From: Linnemannia schmuckeri
Taxonomy: Eukaryota > Mortierellomycota > Mortierellomycetes > Mortierellales > Mortierellaceae
Direction of reading: 5' to 3'
DNA: 64,000 nt
NCBI GenBank assembly: GCA_029449235.1
Contig: JANATG010000007.1
Coordinates: 1,736,001 to 1,800,000 of the forward strand
The notes under the pieces are model-generated. The model saw only the letters and a program-made list of their open reading frames with translations. It was not told where the DNA came from and made no database searches. A program made the position numbers and the translations under genes. Positions 12,866 through 23,554 of this stretch are shown piece after piece (positions within the stretch are counted from its first letter, which is position 1; the number at the start of each line of letters is the position of its first letter).

Positions 12866-15800
12866 ATGCCCACTATTATGAGCCAGAACGTCGTTCGGCC
12901 CGAAGACTACAAAGCCGACACTACCGCTGTGAGCGACACACCTCTTCCCTTAATGGATTCCCACCACTTGCGCGACCACAGCAGTGGGAATGGCAGGATT
13001 GTCAAGGATTTAACAATCGTATCCGACTCGCCACAAGTGGCGGCAATGGCTGCAGTAACGGCGCCATCGAAAGCGCTCCATATCACGTCCTCTTCGGGGT
13101 CTAGACACCACACAAAGACACGACCATTAGCTATCCAGACAACTTCCCTCCATACCATCGGCAAATCCAGTGATAATAATAGCAATAACGTCAACAACAG
13201 TAGCAGTCATCCTAATACTGCCAGTTCGGAATCAACTTCATCTTCTACCACTGCCACCTCGTCCTCCAGCACCACTCCTCCTTCTAGCATCGCATCTTCC
13301 ACCTCTTCCACAACCAGTTCACCCATGAGCCATATTCGCCGATGGACCTCCAGCCTCTCCTCCTCAAAGTCAAACTCCAAGAGCACCGCAAAAGTGAGGA
13401 CAATTGGTCCCATTAGTGCGCCCCAGCCCCTCACCACCCCCGTTCCTTATGCCTGCACACCTCTTCCTTATTTCGACCTCCCTACTCCCGACCATTTCCC
13501 CGTTTCCGCTTTAGCTACACAGCAATACAGCCCGAGGAGCTCTCCTCATTCCGATTGCCTTGTCCCTCGATCGCCCGCCAAACCTGCGACCTCCTGCCCT
13601 GATCTCCCTGTTGGTCCACAGGCGTGCGAGTACTATTCGAACGTGTTGGCTCCCATCGGCACGTATGCCAGTCTTAACAGAAGTCAGCGCACAAGTTGGA
13701 AGGACCGCCTGTTTAACTCTAATCCCAAAAAACAGGATAGGCGCGCCAGCACCAACTCGAATGTCGAAGACGATTATGAGTGGTCTTCAAATCAAGAAGT
13801 GGACGCCAGCAGCAGTAATTCGGCAAGTGCAACAACTACATCTTCATCAACCACACCGACAGCAGTAGCCACATCAACGACAGAAAAGCAGCCAGTACGG
13901 CCTAGAATGCGCATCTCACCCCCGCTGACGCAACCCGTGCTCCCTGCTAATCAAAAGACGGTGCCCATCATGCAGAGCCCCCTGATGAGTCCCACAGATG
14001 ACCTCTTTGGCCCAGACACGTTCGACCCCTTCAAAATTGCGCCCAAGAGTAAAGCTGCAGCATCTGGCCCCGTATCGATGATGATGATGATGGCGGCTCA
14101 TGCAGATGAAGTCGTGCTTCCGTCAGCAAGTCCTTCCTCTACCTCTTCTGTTCTCTCTCCCTATGAGCAGAGAAGCCGACCGACTGTCGATACCCAAATC
14201 AAGCCCTCTGCCACCCCTGCCCACCAGCTGTTGACGCCACCTTCGTCGCATTCATCCGAAGATTCCTTCCCTTTTGCTTCGCCCACTTCCTCATCATCAA
14301 CTGATGAGGATAAGGAAGAGTCCACATCAACACCATCGGAAGTGAACGGAATCAAGACATTAGATAAGCCTGAGGCTGCAGTGCTTGACTTTGCTGCTAG
14401 CTTATGTGAAGGCTTAGTTTCCGACTTCGTGATGCCACCGTCGTACTTTGACCAGCATAACCTGAGTTTTGCATTTGAAGATGCCTACCCACGTGCCGAC
14501 CCTGACATGATGCCCAAGGTCGTCACCGCCTCCTCGCCTCCTCCATCTCCTCCTTCCCCTCGCTCTCCTGTGTCTTCTCGTTCATCACAAAGCAAGGTCA
14601 GCCTGAAGGACCGCTCCTTGAAGTCAACCTCAACGTACTCGACCGATTCGGACTCGTCATTTTCTTCAGTCGAATCAGAGGAAGAGTCATCCGATGACGA
14701 ATCGTCGCTCTCGCCCGTGAGCGGAGCATCGTTCTTCTCCACCATGCCTCCAACGACCGGACATACCTTCAGACTGCATCGTTCGACTGCGCTCAAGCCT
14801 GGTGGGATCAAGATCCCTAGTAGTCTGATGACACTCTTGCCTACTAGCTCCTCGAACAAGTCCAAGGCTACTCCCGTGTCTCCTTCGACCACGCCCCCAG
14901 TGAGTCCACCCTTGGCCCATGCCGAGATCGCCTCAAGCCAGATGGCCAACCTTGCCTTTGGTGCTGCTAGTCAGACACCTCCAGGAATGATCATGGCTCT
15001 GGCGGACCCAAGGGCGATGATGCTCAAGCGATTGGCCTACATCCACACTTTGCGCAAGCTCCGCGAGCGGGAAAGACGACCCTTCCGTCATGCAGTGTTG
15101 TTGCATTTGATCCTTTTGCAGCTTCGTCGAGGGATCACAAACAGGCACTGCAGCGAGATCGCAGAGTTCTATGTGGCCATGTCGGCCGCCCAGTTCCCAC
15201 CTCGACTTGATATTGCCACCACGATGACCATGGCTCAACAGCAGCGGAGCAAACTCCAACAACAGCAGCAGCTCTTGTCACAACAACCACCCTTGGCACA
15301 GATTCCTGGTATCGCTTCTCCAGTCGAGTCTATCCAAGAGTCCGTGACCCCTGTACGTTCGTCCTCCAAGACCACGTCCACTTCAACATCGACTTCAGGA
15401 GACAAAGAACCCAAGTCGAAGCGGTCGCTTGTGTTTTCACTTCAGAGTCGCAATCAGACTAACAAGAGCAGCAGCAACAACGGCGGCGAATCCGGATGGT
15501 CACTCAACTCAACAACAAACCCCGCTGCGGCAACACCAGCACCCTCTCAAATCTCGGTCTTCAAAGAGCGACTCCCCCTTCTGCGGATCCCGACCTATCC
15601 GCTTATTAACCTTGAGAAGAATTCCCACAATAACAACAACAACAATACTACTATGACACCTTCCGCCACCCGCAAGAATCTGGCCGCTGTTATCGATGCC
15701 GCCTCAGAAGATGACCAAGGCATTGAGGAGAGCAATGTCGACTTTCAGCCTGGATTGGTCCAGCCAGCCCCAACCGTCATTCTCCCCAAGAGAACGACGG

Positions 15801-17287
15801 GGCGGAAGGGATTGCTTTATCAGCAACAGCTTCAGCTCCGAATGAGGCAGCAGATGTCGATGACGGGTGGCAACGGTGGCACAGATCAAGCTACTGCTGG
15901 AGCCTCTGAGCAGGATCAGACTTGGTTGCAATCCCACCTTGTGGGTTCCCGTCCTCGCTTTGCCACCTCGACATTCACGACTGTTCGGTCTGGCCGGTCT
16001 GATGTTGTCACTCGTCCTTTGGTTCCTCTGGAGACCGTGAAGGTCCCATCTTCGGCCTCGGAGAGCTCATCAGCCTGGAGCTCCTTCCCTTTTGGATCCT
16101 TTGGTCATCGTGGTCAGGCTTCTGCTACGACAACCACCTCCGCCATGGCTTCTACTACATCGTCAGGAGCAACAACGTCGACATCTCAGGATGGCAATGA
16201 GTCTCTGTCAGCTGGACTCCTCACGCCTCCACTCTCGCCTCCCTTCCGCAATCCCTTCTCAACGGCCACCTCTAACCCCACTACGATCCCCGCCACTCTT
16301 GTGACCTCTACAGGATCTGTCAATACAACTAATAACAGTAATCTTAATACCAGTATACCACCATCCTTGCTACCAAGTACAACTCCTACTACGAGCAACA
16401 ACAACAACGGCAGCAACCTGAGCCACAACAATGGCAAGCGATCGTCCTACACTGCTCAAGGCCACCATTCGCCACCTTCCACTTCCACTGCCACTTTCCC
16501 ATCCCACCACACCCGTGTCGTGTCTGCAGGATCAGTCTCCTCCTACACACTGCCCCATATCCAGAGCTCTCATCATACGATTGGTTTTTTGGAGGGTCAG
16601 GCAGTTCATGCTCGCAGTCGGTCCGGTGTTGACGGTAACTCCTCTGGTCGCGGATCTCCCCCTCCTCTGCCACCTTCGTCTGCGTCTTCCTTGTCCCGTA
16701 AGCAACAGCTGCAGCTTGGATTGCCTTCTCCTCCCTTGTCGCCTACTCTTGATGCCGAGGGTCACGCCGCAGCTATGCTTTTGACTGTCAGTGCGTCGAT
16801 GAACCCAAACATCCAGTCCGTCAAGAAGGCTAACCTCCCTCAGCGATCACTTTCCAGTGGCGGATATCATGTTCAGCAACTTGGCATGATCATAGGTAGC
16901 GGTAGCAACGGTGGCGCTGCCGCTTCCGGAGTCGCTGGAGGTCGGTCGGAGAACATTCCTTGGATCATGAGAGCACCCTCCCCTGTTAACCAGCACGATC
17001 TTCAGACGAGACATAGTATGGACGACATGAGGAATCGTCGCCTCTGGAAGTCATCCTCTTCTTCTGCAACTACTGTCACTTCTTCACCTGCTGTCGTGTC
17101 TGCCTCAGCGACTGCTGCTCCACCAACCGCTGCGACAGTTGGTGGTGGACCTGCCAACAAGAAGTCGATGAAGAGGTCGTCGGCAAAGGGAGGAGTTTTT
17201 TCACCAGAGGAGTGTGAGGAGGAGGATGTGCCATTGGCGTTTGTGCAGCGGAGGATATCGAGTGACACTCTTCGGTCCATGGCATAA
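12866..17287 (+). CDS. Large Ser/Thr-rich protein of unknown function, intronless
   Basis: One uninterrupted frame; the first ATG in frame is at 12866 (MPTIMSQNVVRPEDYKADT), giving 1473 aa. The frame stays open a little upstream, but without an ATG. I do not recognise a catalytic domain. Most of the protein is low-complexity Ser/Thr/Pro/Asn with TPP/SPP phospho-site-like motifs (LLTPPLSPPF, LPSPPLSPTL, TTPPVSPPL, LLTPPSSHSS), an acidic Ser block near residue 600 (SVESEEESSDDESS) and Asn and Gln runs. One ordered island stands out at about residues 717-780: MMLKRLAYIHTLRKLRERER followed by RHAVLLHLILLQLRRGI, predicted to be amphipathic helices. Basic kinase-like sites occur near the N-terminus (RRWTSS) and at the extreme C-terminus (RRISSDTLRSMA). 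The overall look is a phospho-regulated scaffold or signalling adaptor; this is inference. The lack of introns contrasts with most neighbours. Confidence 0.75.
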   Translation: MPTIMSQNVVRPEDYKADTTAVSDTPLPLMDSHHLRDHSSGNGRIVKDLTIVSDSPQVAAMAAVTAPSKALHITSSSGSRHHTKTRPLAIQTTSLHTIGKSSDNNSNNVNNSSSHPNTASSESTSSSTTATSSSSTTPPSSIASSTSSTTSSPMSHIRRWTSSLSSSKSNSKSTAKVRTIGPISAPQPLTTPVPYACTPLPYFDLPTPDHFPVSALATQQYSPRSSPHSDCLVPRSPAKPATSCPDLPVGPQACEYYSNVLAPIGTYASLNRSQRTSWKDRLFNSNPKKQDRRASTNSNVEDDYEWSSNQEVDASSSNSASATTTSSSTTPTAVATSTTEKQPVRPRMRISPPLTQPVLPANQKTVPIMQSPLMSPTDDLFGPDTFDPFKIAPKSKAAASGPVSMMMMMAAHADEVVLPSASPSSTSSVLSPYEQRSRPTVDTQIKPSATPAHQLLTPPSSHSSEDSFPFASPTSSSSTDEDKEESTSTPSEVNGIKTLDKPEAAVLDFAASLCEGLVSDFVMPPSYFDQHNLSFAFEDAYPRADPDMMPKVVTASSPPPSPPSPRSPVSSRSSQSKVSLKDRSLKSTSTYSTDSDSSFSSVESEEESSDDESSLSPVSGASFFSTMPPTTGHTFRLHRSTALKPGGIKIPSSLMTLLPTSSSNKSKATPVSPSTTPPVSPPLAHAEIASSQMANLAFGAASQTPPGMIMALADPRAMMLKRLAYIHTLRKLRERERRPFRHAVLLHLILLQLRRGITNRHCSEIAEFYVAMSAAQFPPRLDIATTMTMAQQQRSKLQQQQQLLSQQPPLAQIPGIASPVESIQESVTPVRSSSKTTSTSTSTSGDKEPKSKRSLVFSLQSRNQTNKSSSNNGGESGWSLNSTTNPAAATPAPSQISVFKERLPLLRIPTYPLINLEKNSHNNNNNNTTMTPSATRKNLAAVIDAASEDDQGIEESNVDFQPGLVQPAPTVILPKRTTGRKGLLYQQQLQLRMRQQMSMTGGNGGTDQATAGASEQDQTWLQSHLVGSRPRFATSTFTTVRSGRSDVVTRPLVPLETVKVPSSASESSSAWSSFPFGSFGHRGQASATTTTSAMASTTSSGATTSTSQDGNESLSAGLLTPPLSPPFRNPFSTATSNPTTIPATLVTSTGSVNTTNNSNLNTSIPPSLLPSTTPTTSNNNNGSNLSHNNGKRSSYTAQGHHSPPSTSTATFPSHHTRVVSAGSVSSYTLPHIQSSHHTIGFLEGQAVHARSRSGVDGNSSGRGSPPPLPPSSASSLSRKQQLQLGLPSPPLSPTLDAEGHAAAMLLTVSASMNPNIQSVKKANLPQRSLSSGGYHVQQLGMIIGSGSNGGAAASGVAGGRSENIPWIMRAPSPVNQHDLQTRHSMDDMRNRRLWKSSSSSATTVTSSPAVVSASATAAPPTAATVGGGPANKKSMKRSSAKGGVFSPEECEEEDVPLAFVQRRISSDTLRSMA

Positions 17288-17459
17288 TGTAGTCGTCTGT
17301 TATATTTTCTTTTGTTGTTTTGCCTTCATATTTGCAGAAAAAAATTTACCTTACCATTAATAACAACCATGCAGCCATTACTTGGCCACCAATAACACTC
17401 GCCGTATCAAAATGTCTGTGCAAATGTTTTTTAAATAATGTACAAAGCTATTCACAGAT

Positions 17460-20088
17460 TTAGATAGGTTGAGCCTCCCGTTGCAACCACCTCAGCCCTA
17501 AACTCTCCTCCTTTAAATATGGCGTCACCTTCTCAAGACACTCAGCATGGTACCGATTAATCCACTCAACCTCCCTCTTCGACAACAGTTCCCGATCCAT
17601 CATTCGCGTTTGGATTGGCACAAACGTAACATGTTCAAAACCAAGATATTGTTTCTCTCCAAACCGATGACGCGTCTCAACAGGCCGGACCAAAAGTATG
17701 TTCTCGATCCGGACTCCAAACTTCCCATCTTCATAGTATCCAGGCTCGTTGGTCAGAGTCATCCCGGACTTGAGTGGGATTTCATTATACGCTGGACGAG
17801 CTCCACAACCGTGTGGCCCCTCATGGACGTTCAAGAATGCGCCGACACCATGTCCAGTCCCGTGCCGGAAATCCAACCCATCTGACCAAAGCGCCTGGCG
17901 AGAGAGGATATCCAACAGGTACCCAGTGGTCCCCTCAGGGAACACAATCGAGTCGATAGCGATATGGCCCTGGAGAACGCGTGTAAAGCATCGTTTCTGG
18001 TGTGGTGTGGGCTGTGTGAAATGAAGGGTGCGAGTAATGTCGGTGGTGCCGTCTCGATATTGTCCACCAGAGTCGCAGAGGTAGACTTGGTCTGCGTGGA
18101 TCTGGGATGCGGTTGGTTTTTCGGGTTTGTAGTGGATGATGGCGCCACTAGGTCCTGACGATGAGATCGTGTCGAATGATAGTCCCACATATCCCTTCTG
18201 CTCACTAGATGTCGTATACAAAAACGAAACCTCTGTGAGTTCAACAAGCTTGTTACTGATGCCTTGAAGAACGCTGAAAAAGACACTTACGCTCGAAATT
18301 CCTGAAGGCGTTGGGCACCGTCAGCCTCATCAAGGACAGCCTTCTTGTTCAATAATTGGTCCTCCAGCCAGGCAAAGTAGTTGATTATAGCAGCTGCATC
18401 CCGAAGATGACATTGTCGAATCCCATGAAGCTCCGTCTCGTTCTTGATCGCCTTGGCATCAATCACAGGCGACCTTGCCTCAACAGTATTTCCTTTCCCC
18501 AACGCAACAGCCATCGCCAAATTGGTTCGACTCCCCAGCAGCCACTTCTCCTTCTTGGCCTTCAACTCTCCTGATTTCGCCTTGAGGTCATCAAAGATAG
18601 TCTCATAATCCTTGATATCCACCGTGGGACCCAGATGAACCCTGACCTCCTCCGATATAGCCTCCTTCTGCAAGTAGAGCGAAACCTTGTCCTGAGTAAC
18701 GGTAGCGTATGCAAAAAAGACAGGGTTACAGTGAACATCCGATCCGCGCATATTAAACAACCACGCAATCTCGTCCAGCCCCGAGACCACAAATCCAGTA
18801 ACGCCCTTCAGTGCAAGATCCTTGCGGAGTTGTTGGATTTTGTCGAGGTGTGTGCGACCTGCGGTTGCGGTTGTGAGCATCATTAGTGGGCGTGCTGGGC
18901 GACGAGGGCGGGCGTTGTTGTGTAGGTGTTGTTGGTGTTGGTCCCAAACCATGTCGACTAGGTTGGGGACGGAGACTAGAGATGATCCGACTTTTGCGAG
19001 TTCTGTTTCCAACTTTACCGCGTCCGCTATATATTGATAAAGGCAAGCGAGCTTAATTATTTGGCGCGCAGATTTCTTTGACAAGTGATCCTAATAGTTC
19101 TCCCAAAAAAAAAAAAATCACTTACTGGCAGTAAAAACGAGGGGATCGATACCAATCCGCGACCCAGCCGGCAAATTCTACGTATACCAATTGACCATAA
19201 AAAAGTAATAGGTGTTAAGTCCACCTCTCTTATCCTCCCTGAAACTGATCTCAGCTCATAGATACTCTACTCAACGGATCACTCTATACCTTGATAAGGT
19301 AGTCCTGCCATGTGGGGATATCGGGAAGTCCAGACTTCATCAGCGTCCAATTCGAGTCCAACTGTTGAGAAGCCTGCAAAAAGTATCGTCCGTCTGTAAA
19401 CAGTACCGCAGAGTCCAACGAGACGACCGCCAGTCCCGCTGATCCTGTGAACCCTGAGATGAAGGCTCGTCTTTCATCGCATTCTGCTACATATTCACTC
19501 TAAAATAAGAAATTCAACAAAGTAAGCATTTGTAATTAATATCATCGCTAATACAACAGATGAGCAAGGAAACAACGTACGACTTACTTGATGCGCGTCT
19601 TCGGATGGAATGACACTATAAAGGCGAAAAAAAAAAAAACACACGCAGTGATATCTTGTTAGAATAAGATCTATCGGATAATTTAACCGGGTAATTGGCG
19701 CAAGATGGTAGTCATCTTTTGACGCGACTTACAAGGCGGTAACGTTGTACTGGGGATCCTTCATCAGTTCTCGCAACTTTTGAACACGTTCAGTCGTATC
19801 AACAGCGATGGTGGCTGTGGCAGTGGCAAAATGGCGAACATTGGTCTGTGTCCAGAGACGCGTAGCAGAGTGATTCAAGAGTAAAGCGGAGGCTCTTGTT
19901 GGAGCCAGGACGAGGCGCGGTTGGCGGCACGCGGCTTGTGTGAGGAGGGAGATGCACCTTGTTGGTTGGGAAGCGGATCTTGATGTCCTGCTTCGAGCTG
20001 TTAATGTTGATGTGACATTTGAAAAAGGAGAAGAAAAGGTTCTTTGGAATGTCGGTAGCCGGAAGGCGGGTGGACGAATGAACGGCAT
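17460..20088 (-). CDS. Xaa-Pro aminopeptidase P (M24B), probably mitochondrial
   Basis: Six exons on the minus strand: 20088-19733, 19615-19588 (only 28 nt), 19499-19290, 19177-19126, 19026-18291, 18204-17460; 708 aa. It removes an N-terminal residue that precedes proline. An N-terminal creatinase-like domain starts about residue 90 (PSEDAHQSEYVAECDERRAF), a second one follows, and then the pita-bread M24 domain. The five metal ligands are all present: Asp505 (LCDSGGQY), Asp516 (GTTDITRT), His579 (GTGHGVG), Glu614 (TNEPGYY) and Glu628 (RIENILL). About 85 extra residues at the N-terminus are rich in Arg, Ser and Ala with almost no acidic residues (MPFIRPPAFRLPTFQRTFSS), which suggests a mitochondrial presequence. 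The acceptor of the last exon was chosen so the protein reads QEFRAEQKGYVGLSFDTISS, as expected for the family. It is divergent from the SERHL-like gene. Confidence 0.93.
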
Positions 20089-20865
20089 CAGGATCAGGAG
20101 TGAGCGAGGTGATGGTGAGTCAAAGAGTGAAAAGGGGGATATAAAATGACATCGGTACGTCACCGCAGAGCATTCGGTTTGCAAATTGTCAACCAAAAAA
20201 GGAATGTTTAAAATCGTAATTGATGGGTGATCAGTCCAACCCTGGATTCAGGCACCAGTTTCAACAGTGAGCCACAATGTGATATGGTTGCCACCAAAAA
20301 CAACAACGTGGGACAACCATGATCACCCTTCAAAAATGAACTGCTTGTCTCTTTTAGAGCAAAGAGTATTGCGCAAAAGGTTTGTCGCCATCTACGCGAA
20401 TGGTGTGCTCCTTCGGCTGGTTGAAATAAGCTGAAGTGACAGAAAATAAAAAAATCGATCGACCCACTCTACTCACTCTCCACGAGTCGATTGAACCCCC
20501 TGTCCGATCGGACTCCGCGGCTGCTCTCCGGAATCGGCTAATCCACGGACAAATTTACACAAACATGTCTTATTTGTTTCCCTTGGTAAGCTTACTCTTT
20601 CTCCTTCTCTCCCTCATTTCATTGTCGTTCACCCTCTTTATTTGTTATGCTTCGTTCTTCTTCCTCTCTCCGTCTCATCTCTTCCCGCTCACCAATACTC
20701 AATCGATCTCACTCTGCCAAGTCCTTTACCTGTTTCTCTGCTCTCTCCACTCTTGCCCCCTCTTCACCAATCTCTTCACTCCAAAGCAACAACAACAGCA
20801 CCAACCGACCACCTACTCAACGTCTTCCTCACCTAAACATACAACAAACAACAGCAACCGCAACC
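20089..20865. promoter_or_regulatory. Shared divergent promoter region
   Basis: 777 bp between two outward-facing start codons (aminopeptidase and SERHL-like hydrolase). The right half is CT-rich on the + strand. A GT donor-like site (ggtaagctt) follows an ATG near 20564, so the right-hand gene may have a spliced leader. No specific operator could be identified. Confidence 0.5.
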
Positions 20866-22483
20866 ATGAGCACAACATCTACTGCCTCGGCTTCTCCTGC
20901 CCAACATAACGCTGCCCTTGCACCAGAGGAACGCTCATTCCAACTCCGGAATGGTCTTGTCATCAGAGCAAAGCACTGGCGGTCTGCAGGTCCAGAAGTC
21001 ACCCCGCGAGACTGCCGTCGCTTCATTGCTTTCCATGGTTACCTCGACAATGCCGGATCATTCGATCCGTAAGGACAAAAAATGAAGCTAAATGACACAA
21101 CGCGGCATGAGAGGCATACTCATTTCTGAAGGACTGCATCGCTCACTGACTCATTCGTTTTACTTCATTTCTTCTATCAACTACTTATTTTCGACCTACT
21201 CTAGTCTTGCTCCGTAAGTGTCAATTATGCTACTACAAGAATGACCGCTCATTCGCATATAGAGCAGTAACCATGCAAGTCCCCATCCACGTATGCAGGA
21301 TTGGCTCTCTAATCATTCAAATTTCAACTCCTTTTTTATTCCTCTCCGCCCCACAGAATTCTGCTGGAGCAATTAGGCCCTGAACCTGTAGAAATTCTCG
21401 CCCTGGATTTGGCTGGGCACGGTACGTCGGATCACCGAACTAGTGAGGACTATGCACTATGGAGATACATCGAGGATGCAGACCAGATTGTCGAGCAGCT
21501 CGGTTGGCAGAGGCATGCCATCATTGGTCACTCCATGGGAGGGGCCATCTCTACTCTCTATGCTGGCCTCTTTGAATCAAGGTATACCGTCATTTTTTAA
21601 TTGCCACCAAAAACTCGTAAGTTCTGAATGCCACATTGCAAGTAAATGCTAACTCTGGACCCTGTATATTTTTACTCTTTATAATACATTCTCCAGAGTC
21701 ACGTTGTGTGTGCTGCTTGACAACATGGGTCCATTGACCCGCTCAGTCGAAGACCAGCCCCAGCACCTGCTGGAACACATTGCCGACAAGAAAAACCTTC
21801 TCACCAAGCGGTCCGCCTTCCACCCAACCGTTGAATCGGCCTGTCAGGCAAGAAGTCACGGAGGTGCCTACGGAATTGCGCCTGAGTTTGCGGCACTCTT
21901 GATGCCTAGAGGATTGCGTCCTTCTGAGAGAACGCTCGAGGAGAATGGCAAGACGACGGTGGTCCAAGGCTGGACATGGTCGACCGACCGCCTGCTAACC
22001 ATTCGTAGCGCCCAATCCATGTCTGAGGAATATGCCAAGGCCTTTATGAGCCGCATCACCTGCCCTGTCTTTGCAGTTATGGCCGAGGAAGGTTTATTTC
22101 ACCTTAAAGACGGTAAGAGCAAAAAAGGAGAGGAAGAGAGAAAGGTTGGGATAGATAGCATATTCAGCTGCTGTTTGTTCTAGCAGATATGGGCTGCCAA
22201 TGCTAATGCAATCAACCCCATGCACGACTGCACCTTTGCATCCCACTCCCTGTTCCTTCTATCTCACTCACTTTTTCATTCAACTTCTATCTTATTTCTT
22301 TTGAAAATTTGCAACCATAACTTAGTCTTGAACCATAGAACGGATTGGATTCATAAGGGCAAGCTGGAGGTGACATCTGTCCCTGGAAAGCACTCTGTCC
22401 ACATGGAGAATGCGCCTCTGGTTGCAAGCAAAATTATCCCATGGATCTTGGCCCAGGATGTCAGAGAATTAGCAAAGCTTTAG
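20866..22483 (+). CDS. SERHL-like alpha/beta hydrolase
   Basis: Five exons: 20866-21068, 21205-21213 (nine nucleotides), 21357-21581, 21697-22112, 22326-22483; 336 aa. The fold is an alpha/beta hydrolase: an oxyanion-region HGYLDNAGSFDPLAP, a nucleophile elbow GHSMGG with Ser130, and a C-terminal His in VPGKHSVHME. The sequence follows vertebrate serine hydrolase-like proteins along its length. Those are placed in peroxisomes and vesicles, and their substrate is unknown. The 9-nt exon supplies the codons that join SFDP to LAP and ILLEQLG; skipping it would drop three residues and keep the frame. The start at 20866 has a good context (caaccATGagc). An in-frame ATG at 20647 would add 73 residues rich in Ser and Arg that could act as a mitochondrial leader, so a longer isoform is possible. 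Confidence 0.88.
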
Positions 22484-23554
22484 GAAAGCGCGAGAACACG
22501 TCGAACTCACCATATCACAAGATACATACACTAATCGAAATAGAAAATGCTGGTGGCTCGCTCACTCGCTCGATACCATAGTTGTTAATACTACGACACT
22601 ATGCCGCTGCTGTTTTCCCTCCTGGAAATCATGCATCACGAACTCCAATGGCGAACAAGGGGTTAAGTTGGATGGCTTTGTTGATGGAAAATATAGGTGT
22701 GTTTTTTACAGATATAGAGCTAGTTCGTACGCCAGGTGACTTTGACTATGCATGCATTGCAGAGAAAAGGAATGTGCATTGATTATGTATAAAACTACCT
22801 TTGTATACGCCGACGGGCAGTCATGAAAAGTTCAAGATCAATAGCGGATCAGCCAGCTGTCCTGTCGTGAAGGCCCGCTCCTTTTTTCCCCTTTGCTCAT
22901 TGTGTCCATTTTTCTACCACCTTCTCCGTTGCTTTCCTCCCCACACACTCTTGTGTCATCTGCCATTGAGAGCATGCGCGCCAAAAGAAGAGCTAAAGAA
23001 AGAAAACAGGTCATGACACAAAGGGTACACAGACGTGAACACACGCATATTTATCGACGGAGAAACCAGACAATGTAGTGTCTGTGTGGGTGTGTGTGCG
23101 CATATACAGCATAAAGGAAGGAAGGTGTGGAGAGCCATGCAAGTAGAAAAGCAAGGCTCCTATTTTATTTCTTGTGTAAGGGAAAATCTGACCTGATTTG
23201 GTGATGATCCGTCCAGCTATCACCTTCGCCGCATAATACAAAGAAACTACCATTCGATCGCTTAATCACTCATCACCGCCATATGCTCTCCGGTGATTTC
23301 TTCGTTTATGCTCTTCTCACTCTCTCATCCGCACATCCTTGTTTCTTCTCACACCTCTCATCTCTCGCTTCTTCTTTCGTCTTTTCTTCTTTTCTTCTTT
23401 TCCTCTTTCTTCCTTTTTTCCCCTTTGTTCTCCACTGTGCACTCGATTTCTCACTTTTCCTCACATTTCCTTGCCTTCCTCCCATTTGCCTTTCCCCCTT
23501 GCCTTTCTTCTTCTACAACCACAAATCACAAATACATAGAAACGCTCGCCAACG
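22484..23554. other. Intergenic, no gene seen
   Basis: 1.07 kb between two + strand genes. The left part should hold the 3' end of the hydrolase transcript. From about 23280 the sequence becomes strongly CT-rich up to the ATG at 23555, which is the leader of the next gene. I see no RNA gene or repeat of note. Confidence 0.6.
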
